A DNA stretch of 64,000 nt from Ditylenchus dipsaci (lineage: Eukaryota; Nematoda; Chromadorea; Rhabditida; Anguinidae). The stretch lies in the NCBI GenBank assembly GCA_004194705.1, contig SADC01000886.1, forward strand, positions 930,001 through 994,000. The letters are read 5' to 3'. The position numbers and the translations under genes were made by a program. The notes beneath the pieces were generated by a model, which saw only the letters and a program-made list of their open reading frames with translations, was not told the DNA's origin and ran no database searches. Below are positions 34,061 through 44,400 of the stretch, one piece after another (position 1 is the stretch's first letter; each line of letters opens with the position of its first letter).

Positions 34061-34657
34061 TCAAGTTAACGAATCACTGTACTTGGACATAGCCTTAGTT
34101 CCCTCCGAGATAGCGTGCTTGGCCAGCTCTCCAGGCATGACGAGACGAACGGAAGTCTGGATTTCGCGAGAAGAAAGCGCACGAGTCTTGCCATACTTGA
34201 CCAGGCGGGTGGATTTATCCAGCAAGCGGTCGAAGGGATCGTTAACCTGAGAAAGTGACTAAATTACTACACTACATTCGTAAAAAGACCCACCATAGCA
34301 TTCATGACAGTCATGCCTTTCGAGGTGATTCGCATCTCCGGGTGAACTTGCTTGAGCACTCGATCGAGGTAGATCTGAAACAGGTTCTTAGCAAATTTGT
34401 CGGTGATAATAAAGTAGTGGAACCTACACTATAGCTTCGCTTGTTTTTACCCTTGCTCGAGCTCTTCGGTTTGACATCCTTCGACTTCTTCTTGTTCCTT
34501 TTCACACCTTCCTTCTTTTCAGTGAACGACGAAACGACGAGAGCTGGAGCTTTGAGCAGCACGTCTTGTCCATTTGGATTGCCTAAAAGCGCAAAAAACG
34601 AATTTCGGAAAGAGACCCTCTGTTTGGCTTAACGCACATTCGTCTGGTGGTGACCAT
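34061..34657 (-). CDS. histone H2B with three introns
   Basis: Exons are 34657-34634, 34582-34428, 34374-34294 and 34246-34061 (stop TGA), with introns of 51, 53 and 47 bases. The core is unmistakable: [79 protein letters not shown] and KYSDSLT. The start (MVTTRRMC) is less certain; joining it needs one base in AAATGG near 34573, exactly what the intron phases require. The N-terminal tail is longer than usual (about 148 residues in total against about 125), lysine/serine-rich and unusual at its start. Introns and the absence of a visible GGCYCTTTTCAGAGCC-type hairpin after the stop suggest a polyadenylated replacement or tissue-specific variant. It dimerises with H2A in nucleosomes. Confidence 0.88.
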
Positions 34658-35539
34658 CTTCAGCTCCAAAAAAACACTGATTTTATTTTTGTATGAGGAA
34701 CTTCAATTTTGTATTTTCAGAGCTTTTTTATACACCAAAAGAAAGCCCACAATCTCTTCTACCCGAAAATCCAGACCGATTTTCGTAAAGTCAGAATTTA
34801 GAAACTAGAGACCAGTTAAAGCAAGAACTGGCATTTTCCTGAGTGAAAATAGGGGTTTTGCGTTTTCCATCTAACTTTTGTATAAAACACTAAAAATTTG
34901 TATTTTTTGTATACAGTCGAGTCTCGATTTAACGTACCCCCAATTTAACGTACCCTTCGATTTAATGTACCCCTGGGTCAGTCCCTCCAATAATAAACTC
35001 CGTCAAATTTACCCCCGATATAACGTACCCCTCGATTTAACGTACCCCTAGGGCCGGTCCACAGGGGTACGTTAAATCGAGACTCGACTGTACTTCCTTG
35101 GTACCAAAATGCAGCAAATTTACTCCTCTATCTCGTCTAAGGTTCACTTCAAAAATTTATTGTCAAAAAATCGGCGCTAATATGGATTAAGTCAAAGAAA
35201 TAGAGGAAAAAATTGGAAATATTCACGAAAATCTATTCTAGTTTTGAAATTCGTTATGTTTATCGGGCAAGTGATGGCTTTTTCGAAAGCGCTGAATGTG
35301 GTGAGTTTTTTGATAATGAACTTACAAGAAGTTTAAAGAAAAACGCAAAACCAGAAGTGCTGGATAAAATATACTAAAAAACAGTGATTTTTCAAAATTT
35401 TGGCTTTGGCGCCAAATTTTGCTAAAGTGCAGTTTTTGAGGGCCATGGCTAACGATCGGTTAATACAGCCGCTTGGTTAGACAACTTGAATCTATTTTGT
35501 CCTTTATACGACTTAAATATATCTTAGCTTCCAAAAACC
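34658..35539. other. spacer with a CAGTCGAG-ended element
   Basis: Besides the element at 34913-35092, the sequence is AT-rich and shows no gene. It precedes the last exon of F3 at 35540. Confidence 0.45.
34913..35092. mobile_element. CAGTCGAG element made of TTTAACGTACCCC words
   Basis: It starts ACAGTCGAGTCTCGATTTAA and ends in the inverse. The word GATTTAACGTACCCC or a close variant (also AATTTAACGTACCC, GATATAACGTACCC) is repeated about six times inside in both orientations. It has the same terminal CAGTCGAGTCTC as copy 2 of the conserved-body elements but lacks the body. Confidence 0.7.
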
Positions 35540-38500
35540 TCAGAATGAAAAACCATGTAATCTAATTGCGGTTGACGGAAAACCAGATAAGGCCGAAAAA
35601 GTCATACACATACAGATGCCACAAAATAATTTACTCAGTTTCCTCTGCTGCTCCACATGATCGTTTCCAAAAATCCAGATTTGGTAGAGATCCAATGATA
35701 TTTTCAGTAAATTATTCAACTAAAAATATTTAGTTGCGATTTCAAAAAACTACGATAGTGTACCTCATTTGCAATGTGACTAAAATTCTCATAGCCAATG
35801 ATGACAGCTAAACCTGACATAGCAGCAATGCTTGCCTGCACTCCTGGACCCATAGCTCGCTTTTTTCTTGTCCATTCTGCATCATAGAAGTTGCTTTTTC
35901 TTTTAGGCCTAGTTGTAATTTCCCGTCGAAGATCGTGCTCACTTTTATTTATGGTATGGTTTTTCGGTAAGGAATGATGTGGTCTCAGAGCCACAAGTCG
36001 CTGCTGCTCGTCATCATGTTCGCTAACTTTTGCTAATGGATAGACAGGTTGAGCATGCAAGTGTTCAAATGAGTCAGCATCTACACTTAGCTGTCCTCCG
36101 ATACCTACACTCAGCCAGTATGGGTTGTCGCTAAAGCAAAAGGTTAGTAATGCAGCTTTATGTTTAAACATTAAAACCTTATAAAAATTTCACAGGGACA
36201 CCTTTTTATTCCAAAAGTTTCGGCCCTTTTGCCCATTTTTCGCCTTGGTCCTCCCTTTGTTTTCTTGAATTATGCTTACATGTTTGTTTGTAGTTTGAGT
36301 CCGTCCGAACACACGCCACCAACCTGCGCCTAATCATAAGCCAAGAAAACATCAGGGCGGACCCAGACGAAAAATGGATTCACATTTTTTTGGCGTTACT
36401 GCTTTTCTATGCTCCAGTTTTGTAAATTACATCGGTGCCGAAATTTTCCAAAATCCCTGTTTGGAGTATCTAGGCACCTTTGTCTTCTTTTTTTCTTATT
36501 CCCTCAAGGCAAAATAGTTAAATTTTCTTTGAAAAACCAGTTATTTAAGGACAGAAAAAGTCGAAAAGCAGTATTTTAGATTGTTTATAGCGTAAAATAT
36601 TTATTTTGGAATCGTTTAAGCAGAAATCATGAATTAGTATAAAATGTGCTCTGAAGCGCATAAGTGCATAATCAATAATTAAAATATCGGGAAAAATTAA
36701 AATCAAATGACAATATTGTGAAGAAAACACTTACGAGTATGGATGAGGATAAGACATTTTTTTCATAATCATTCTAGCAGTTGGACCGTATAAATTCTTG
36801 TCTTGTTTGTATAGCTTTACATGTCTGTCATATATGTCAGCTATTAGAAGTTCTTTATATTCTTTAGGTAGCGTGTAATGAGCTATCGTCTAAATTATAG
36901 GTTTTTATTTGACAAACCTGCACAACCTTTAATCTTCAACTCTTTGTGCGATAGTTTCACACGGAAGAAGCTACTTATTTTATAGGGCTGAAATGCAAAT
37001 AAAAAATTTTAACAGAATTTTTTGACTATAATTTTTAGCATAGTTTCCAATATAGGGTCTTACCGCATCTTGAAAAACTGTTAGAAAAGTCATGGTATGT
37101 ATAAAGCAGTGGTATATAATGTCTAAAAACACACAAGACCGAATCAAATTAAATTAGAAATATTTTTGCTAAATTAGACAAATTGTAACAGTCGGGAATC
37201 CCATGTTAACTAGACTTCTCTGCTAGCTTCATTTTAGTATAAAAGTTTGGATTTTTTTGGTAAAAACTTGTTATTTAAGTTTGTTTAGAAACTTTGTCAG
37301 GTTTTGGCAAGGCAAAACCAACAAATCCACTAATTCAAGGTTTAGCATTTACCTCATATCTAATAAGCATGTCGAAATTTACAAAGTCATCTTCACAGTG
37401 AGCCAAAGGATTAGTCACTCCCTAAATGAAAATTGGTATACCAGTGCGTGAAAAGATTTTACAGTGAAAATAAGGCGGGGGCAGAAATTTCTTTTCCCTT
37501 GATAATTTTTTATTAGCATTCTAACTGATATGACGTAAGTACTCTGTCAAGTAAAAGTAGAATAAGGTAGTTAGTGTCAGATTAAACACAAAACGAGTGA
37601 AACCCGGGATAATAATTTAAAAAATGGCTGCTCCTCGCCTTAATTTGCACTTTAAAGCGATGAAGATATCTAAATAAAATACGGCCAAACCTTGATATAG
37701 TGACAATCACCTCAAGTTCGTTCCTGCCTAGGTAATTACACTTTTCTATCCCTTTTTAAAGTACCCGTTATGTTTGGACAGTCTGGTCTTAAATATCACA
37801 AGAAACATAACTGATAAAATACAGGAGGGCGCATCCTAACCGACGAGCGGTTTTAGTCCATAACTTTTCCATAACTAGTTTCTTTGACCAATTTTGCCAT
37901 TATCTTTTTTAAATGCTCGACAGAGAATAGGCAATTGAATGGTGCCAAACAAATCATATATAGAAATTTGAATCAGCATTTTTTTGATCACAAGGAAAAA
38001 GTTAAAATTTTTGTCGCTTCATCTCTAAATGTTGTCTCGACCCAGTACAAATCTCGTCTCAGTGTCTAACAACCAATAAAAATTTTAATCCTAGTATCTG
38101 ATAAACTAAAAATATGGAAATGTTTTTTTCGCAAATTTAAGTTGGTTTTTGATTGTGGACTTTTAACTTTTTTAAAATTTTTTATGATCATAAATTTTTT
38201 AACATTTTAAAAACTTGCCTGTAAGTGCTGATTCAAATTTCTACATATGATTTATTTGGCACCATTCGCTAGTCTATTTTTTTGCGAGTATTTGAAAAAA
38301 GATTGGTTGAATTGGTGAAAGAAACTAAAAATATATTGACTAAAACACATCGCTGGTTAAGATGCGCCACCGTGCACTTCAAAAATTAGGGTAAAAAAGT
38401 CTTAGATCCTAGGCCGAAATTTAAGTTGAAGGAGGCCACTACATTGTGGTTCGACTGTACATGTTTAGGAACTTATTTAGCTGGAGGGGGGGGCGCACTT

Positions 38501-39839
38501 TTCACTTATTTAAAAATCATGTTTAAATGACTCCTAAGTAACTTTTATGTGCTTAAAACGATAAGAAAGTTATTTTGTGACACTTTGCAACATAAAAAAT
38601 TAATTTTTTTGAAAAAAAATTTTGACCAAAATATGACTTTTTGCCTTGGCGGACCAAGGTGAATCACCTTGTATTAAGGTATTCTACCCCGTTTTATAGC
38701 GCCCCTTCGGGGGCGCAGGAGGCTTGGTTGCTTGAGGTTGAGATGCGCACACCCACGTACCTTAGACACCAATCACTCGAAATTGACTCTGGAATGATAA
38801 AAATGTATGCATACCAGAGTTTCTTTATGCGGTAGGCCCCAGTTAACAAAACTATGTTCAAATTCCATTTTTTTAGTGACATAGGGGTATTCAAGTGCCC
38901 TTTTCCGGTGGCTTACCTTGGTCCCCCAAGTCAAAAAAGCATATTTTGGTCAAATTTTTTTTTTTCAAAAAATCGATTTTTTATGTGGAAAAGTGTCACA
39001 AAATAACTTTCTTATCGTTCTAAGCACATAAAAGTTACTTAAGAGTCATTTAAACATGATTTTCCAATAAGTGAAAAATGCATCCCATCCCCAACCCCCC
39101 CCCCCCCCCCCAGCTAAATAAATGCCCATATTTATTTACTTTGTAAGCAGGCATGACTCTGATGATGTGTATGTATTGCTTGCATTCCACATTGATATCT
39201 TCAATCAAATCTCGAGCAAGTGCTGACATTCTCATCAAAATAAGAAAATTTTTTAATTTTTGTTTTTCTTCTTCGATTGTTGTCATTGGTTGCGTAGTTC
39301 TCAGTTTAGGGTTTGATTTTGTTTGAACATGTTGCTCCACTTTGGGCTGCGCGTGTGCAGAAAACTAAATTTGATGAGCGTGAATCAATTTTTAAGAAAA
39401 AACGCAGAAAGTGCTGAATTATGGAGTGACAGAGCCCTCTGTAAAAAAAGTTTTTTTTGTAAAATACATGCTTACCGAAATAAGTTTAGTTAAAAAGTTT
39501 GGGATAATTTTTGATTTGTTTTCAAGTTTTTCCTTTTCTTTTTTGCTTTAGCTTTTTGGATCTCTTTTTGTTTATTCTTGAATTTTCGCAAATCTGCTTC
39601 TATGGCATCTATCACTTTATCTGCTTGCTCACTTATTTGCTCAATTACTGCTTGCACATATTTGCTTCTGTTGTGTGCCTTGAAATCCCTCAGCACCAGC
39701 GTCAATGATTTGCTACCGTCATCAAGATTTCTTCTTTCTTCTATATTTTCTTTTAAAAACTCCGCTAGTTCTCGTGCTTTGGATTGTACAGACCGGTTGA
39801 ATTCCAAAGCTAATTTTGCAGTGCCATCGTGTTGTTTGG
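35540..39839 (-). CDS. F3, third member of the tandem family
   Basis: Exons are 39839-39476, 39364-39140, 37421-37353 (69 nt), 36889-36735 (155 nt), 36130-35764 and 35719-35540 (stop TGA). Exon 2 (LALEFNRSVQSKARELAEFL, then a lysine-rich coiled region) needs one base near 39510 in an A run. Exon 3 ends ALARDLIEDINVECKQYIHI, IRVMPAYK; exon 4 NPLAHCEDDF; exon 5 RHVKLYKQDKNLYG. Exon 6 has NPYWLSVGIGGQLSVDAD (as F1), then a polar spacer with NHTINKS and a tetrabasic RKKR followed by AMGPGVQASIAAMSGLAVII (as in F2/F4). The last exon adds LYQIWIFGNDHVEQQ and a cysteine-rich hydrophobic stretch. F3 therefore combines the features of both subgroups and may be nearest the ancestral form. The 5' exon is unresolved. 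Localisation is inferred as membrane-associated. Confidence 0.75.
37680..38461. mobile_element. worn variable-end element in F3 intron
   Basis: Left end ACGGCCAAACCTTGATATAG with body words AAGTTCGTTCCTGCC and GACAGTCTGGTCTTAAATAT; right end GTGGTTCGACTGTAC preceded by CTTAGATCCTAGGCCG. It is longer and more degenerate than the three better copies. A repeat related to 57165-57325 (AGGCGGGGGCAGAAA, GCCTTAATTTGCACT) lies just left of it at about 37472-37675. Confidence 0.5.
38466..39120. mobile_element. foldback with GC-hairpin core in F3 intron
   Basis: The arms pair over about 200 bases: TTTAGCTGGAGGGGGGGGCG on the left and a G/C-run partner before CAGCTAAATAAA on the right, both with AAGTAACTTTTATGTGCTTA. 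The centre carries the family core: GCGCCCCTTCGGGGGCGCAG hairpin, TTGAGATGCGCACACCCACG, TACCTTAGACACCAATCACT and GCATACCAGAGTTT. The right end lies 20 bases from the F3 exon 3 donor. Confidence 0.7.
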
Positions 39840-39956
39840 CTGAAATTACGTAAAAAGCTCTTATAACAGATGTAAAAAAAAGTTTGCGAGGGATTTTGAA
39901 AGCTTTATGTGGTATCAACTTTAGGATTATATCTTTTGAAGTCTCAAAACAGATAT

Positions 39957-40221
39957 ACCGTATTTCCTCTAATGAGCGCCCCCGCTCTAATAAGCGCCAT
40001 AAACCCCCCCCCCCTCGACTTTGAGGGTCTGGATCTCAGTGTAGAAGCAATATTTTGCAAAGCTGTTTGATACGTTTTCTTAACTCCCACGAGCTCTACC
40101 GATTCCACTTTTCGATTTTGGTTGAGCACCAAAAATCTCGAAATCGAATTCCAAATTTTCAGATTTTTGGGGTTTGAAAAAATAAGCGCCCCGGGGCGCT
40201 TATTAGAGGAAATACGGTATT
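39957..40221. mobile_element. CCGTAT-family element, full copy
   Basis: Ends TACCGTATTTCCTCTAATGA and GCTTATTAGAGGAAATACGG. Interior words TTTTGCAAAGCTGTTTGAT and GAGCTCTACCGATTCCAC recur in the copies at 23249 and 52762-54831. It lies upstream of F3 exon 2. Confidence 0.75.
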
Positions 40222-40435
40222 TTAATTGAATATTTTAGGCTTTCATAATGTAAGGGAAGGAGATTTGCGGCTGCAAATAATACCGAAATCGAATGAGGAT
40301 TTGTCCTGTGCGGAATAGTTTTGACCGAAAACAGAGTGGGAACCAGTCGTATGATTAGCTGATTTGTGTGTTGACCCGTCTGTGAGATGCGTAGTGAGAG
40401 ATTTATTTCCGTTTATTCAGATATTAAAGCTCTTG

Positions 40436-41110
40436 ATGCATTCCGCAAAGATTGAAGAAGTGGATGGGCAGCTCGTGCTGAAGTTGGACCCCGCTCTGAA
40501 GTGCCTCGTCTCAAGCGACCCTGGTGCCTTGAAATGGCTGAAAACCTACGTGAAGCGCGCCTGCTGTGAATTGGAAGCCGCTGATAGACCGGACTCTGGG
40601 CAAAAGAAGTTGGAGTTTCAGGTAAGTAAGCTTTTAGTTACACCCGTTGGTGAAATAGGGGAGTTGACCGAAATGGAAGTGGGTGAAGTGTTGACCGTCT
40701 GTGGCGTAGAGCGTGGGGATGTGGTGACCGAGTTGAAGTGTGCGACCCGTCTGCGTGATTTGCCTGCAATTGGACCGTGCTCTGGCCTTGGTGGTGGATC
40801 TGGCCTGCTGCTGCTAAAGTCTCGCTGGTGGATGATGATGCTGCTCCTGGTCTTGCTGCCGCTGCTGGTGGCTGTGTGGCCAGTAGTTCTCTATGTGGTG
40901 TTTGTTCTTGTGTGTGTCTGTGTGATGTTAATAAAGAGTGACTCGTGTCTGTGTGGAAGGAGCGCTTGTAAGGGCCGAAAGGCGTTTTCTTACTATAATA
41001 TCTTAGCACTTTGTTGTAGCGCAGTTCAAGAGTTAGACCACCCGTTTTGCAGAAAATTTTTTGAATATACAAGTGTTGAGATATGGTCTTTAAGAAAAAT
41101 ATATTCTTAA
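40436..41110 (+). CDS. GC-rich reading frame, unknown membrane-type protein
   Basis: An ATG at 40436, 15 bases after a good acceptor (GTTTATTCAG), opens MHSAKIEEVDGQLVLKLDPA, then LVSSDPGALKWLKTYVKRAC, with clear coding character up to QKKLEFQ at a perfect donor CAG|GTAAGT (40621). The frame stays open past it to 41110. It includes WWMMMLLLVLLPLLVAVWPV, which would be a membrane span, but in the same stretch a second frame (AAAKVSLVDDDAAPGLAAAA) looks more protein-like. An AATAAA at 40930 falls inside both. So the first 62 codons are probably a real exon and the downstream half is unresolved. It lies between F3 and F4 on the opposite strand and is much richer in G+C than either. No family recognised. 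Confidence 0.45.
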   Translation: MHSAKIEEVDGQLVLKLDPALKCLVSSDPGALKWLKTYVKRACCELEAADRPDSGQKKLEFQVSKLLVTPVGEIGELTEMEVGEVLTVCGVERGDVVTELKCATRLRDLPAIGPCSGLGGGSGLLLLKSRWWMMMLLLVLLPLLVAVWPVVLYVVFVLVCVCVMLIKSDSCLCGRSACKGRKAFSYYNILALCCSAVQELDHPFCRKFFEYTSVEIWSLRKIYS

Positions 41111-41435
41111 AAAAATAACCAATATACGGAAAAAATTGGAAAAACTCGTATTTTGGTCATTTTTATTTCAAAAAGTGATCGATTTTTCATAAAAAGACAT
41201 ATATCCACGCTAAAATTTTTAAAAATCAACCTGTGATGTAATTTTTTTGTAACTCTTAGTTTTTTCAAGGTAATAAGGTGAAATACTTCACTTTTAAAAG
41301 TATAAATGATCATAAATAATTCTAAAATCGATGAAAATCCATCACGAAATTGTTTGACATCCGTTATTTTTAAGCTTTATTTGCTACATTTTTGTCATTT
41401 AAATACTGAGTCAAAAAATTAAGCTTGTTATCTGG

Positions 41436-44400
41436 TTACTGATCATTATAAGAGATTTCACCTAGTTTTTTGCTTTCCAAAAAGTCCATATAAGCGTGGT
41501 AAGCTTTATAGCCGCAAATGGCTGCTTGAATTACTGCGATCGCCTAAATTTTTTCACTTTTTATTTTTGCAAAACTAATGTTGCCTTACTATGGTGCCCG
41601 TGCCGCCCGTTCCAATTATTGTGGCTGTGAACAAACCGACTCTCACAACTGAAAGCATGACGCGTACTTTGGCAGTAATCGCCCTTTTTCTTCGCTTTCT
41701 TTTACGATCTGCCCTTTTTGGGTTTTCAACAGCATGTATTTCTTTTGTACTTTGTTTTATTGCTACATTATTTTGAAGTTCTTCTGGTGCAAACAGATCA
41801 AATAATTCTTTATCTCTACAAATTTAGCTTTTTTCTTTTAGTAAAAATTATTTGGTGTTTACTTGTAGGGCTCTAGAACTGAAAGCCTTTTCATGACATT
41901 TTTAGCAAAAGGGCCTTCGTAAGGAGTCCCTCTGTGAAACCATTTATTGTGGCGTTCATGATATCCAGGCATCAACTTCTCCTGATCGTTCGCTGACAAT
42001 TTCGAGAAAGCAAACACCTAAAACTAAGTCTTTTGCAATTAAGTTTCAATTTGGGGTTTGACCCTTTTTTTTAAATCAAAATTGCTTTGGTCTGCCTAAT
42101 TGTAGTAGCGAATACATCACCCTCCTGCATTTTGTATAGAAAAAAAAATTCGGGCGGAAATGTATTCGCTACTAGCATACTTGGACACGCAAAAAAAGAG
42201 CGGCAGCGGCGGCGGCGAGCGCGAGCTGCCACAAAATCAGTGGCAGCGGTGAAAAAAGCGGCGGCGGCGGCGGAAGGGCCAAAAAGCAGCGGCAGCGGCG
42301 GGTCGAAAAGGAGCTGTGGCGGCAGCGGCGTGTGAAAAACTATTACGCTCATTTACTATATGTTATTTGAAAAAGTTAATTATCTTTATTATTAAATTTT
42401 TGTAACTTCAAGTCATCGAAAATTTTTATAACAATAAACTTGGAAATTTATTATAAAAAATTAAAAAAATTTCGTAAGTTCAAACAAGCAGCGGAGGTAA
42501 CAACTAAAAAAGAGCTGTGGAGGCAGCGGCGGAGACTAAAAACGGAGCGGCGGCGGCAGCGGTGGATGGAAAAAGCAGCGGCAAACGGCGCGACGAGCGG
42601 CGCCTTTTTCCGCCCGCCGCTAGCGGCGCCGCTCGTCCAAGTATGGATACTAGTGCCAGTTTCTCATGGTGCTTTTATACTCTGCTTTAAAAATCAGCTA
42701 AAAACTTACTTCCACTCTATTCAACCAGTCATACAGCTTGAAGTCCTCTTCGCACGGTTCAGGTGGCTTTTGTAAAGACTAAACATCAGTTGTTTCCACG
42801 CTAGAAATGTAAAACAAATACAACCTTGTAAGCAGGCACAGCCCTGACCAACAAAATGTACTGTAAACAGAAGGGGCTGACATTTTCGAACATGTCTCTA
42901 GCCATGGTTACATGCTCTAACAGAATGATCACCCTGCGAATATAGTCAGAAATGTTTTTATCATGACTTTTTAAATCTGCTTCTTCTTGATCGTTCTCTT
43001 TTCTCATTCTGTCTTTTTCTATTTGTTCACTATCAGATTTGATGACAATATGATCAAGTTCGACCAAGTTGTTATCATCTTCCATTCTTTCAACATCGGT
43101 GAATCCAGCTTTACGTTTGGGACGATTTTTATTGGCTAGCTGATCAGTTGGTATTTTTGGTGGTTTTAACTTAATATTTGAGTTTGGTTGATGCAATGAT
43201 TTTGCATTGATTTTGGGATTGGTAGAAAAAAGTATGTTTTTATTGCTGTCTATTGCATCTAGATTTGCGAGACCAGCATTGTGTAAGCGATGAAATTTGT
43301 TGTTGGTTTTTTTTGAGTGAACTAGATCTTCTGGGCGGATGTTCTGAATTACAAGTTGCAGAAAATTTAAATCTTAGAACACCTTTAGTGTGTGGATATG
43401 TTCGAATAACTTTTCAAACACTACTCTCAGACAAATCACCTCTTAATTTGTGGCTTTCTCGCAAAACTGGTAGCTATTAAATGATATTTTTCTTTCAACT
43501 TATTTTGCATCAAATTTAGTTTTCTAGAGGTCTTTATCCTACTTTGCATTTGATAATTATAAACTTCTCAAAAACCGAACCTGGTTAAAACTGATCTTAT
43601 ATAGAGGTGACTTTATATCGAGATTCGACTGTGTAGCTTATTTTCCGAAAACACCCAAGTCACACTTGACACGATTCAGAAACTGGTGGAAATCTCTAGC
43701 CAAACCGGCTTTTTAGCAACGACTTTTATACAGTCGAACCTCGCTAAAGGAACACCCCCAAAAGTTCGTTCCCCCGCTGGGTCCGACACTTTTTTAGCTC
43801 GATTTTCAAAGCTTTTTTAAAATTCTGTTTTTACAGTCCGGTCCCAAAGATCGCAAGGATTCCGATTTTACCGATCGTTTCTCAGAATCCAAGAACCTTT
43901 TTCTGTAAAAAAGCAAAAACTCTATAAAGGGACACCCTATTTCTGAAATGGGTGTCCCTTTATCGAGTTCTTGCTTTTTTAAAGAAAAAAGTTTTTAAAT
44001 TCTGAAAAAGGATCGGTAAAATCGGAATCCTTGCGATATTTAGGATCGGACTGTCTAAAAAGAATTTTAAAAAAGCTTTGAAAATTGAGCTAAAAAAGGG
44101 TCGGACCCAGCGGGGAACGAACTTTTGGGGGTGTCCCTTTAGCGAGGTTCGACTGTACTTCAAATTTTGACGCTTATCATATACCCGACCCCCAAAATCT
44201 ACTTTGATATAACCACCGCACCCTCCCACCTCTTTTAAAACGGACCTAATTTGATATACTTCCTTTCCAGAAAAATCATGATTTTAAAGGCCATTTTTAA
44301 GTAATAATTTTGCTATAAAAAGACTAAAAAAGCAATTTCAAAGAGATTGTGGGCTGTATATGGAGGGGAAGTAAATAATTGGGGGCCACTTTTTCTAAGC

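Noticed and set aside
34038..34250. Plus-strand frame over the last H2B exon
   Set aside because: It is the antisense shadow of the conserved H2B C-terminal exon.
35764..36130. Reading the F3 basic cluster plus hydrophobic stretch as a viral envelope fusion protein
   Set aside because: The gene has conserved host-type introns, there is no associated pol or LTR, and the C-terminal region is too short; the resemblance is limited to a common RxKR-hydrophobic pattern.
42071..42775. Open frames on both strands of the GGC-rich block (poly-Ala, poly-Arg, Ser/Gly-rich translations)
   Set aside because: They are translations of GGC tracts bounded by inverted repeats; no splice sites or mixed composition.
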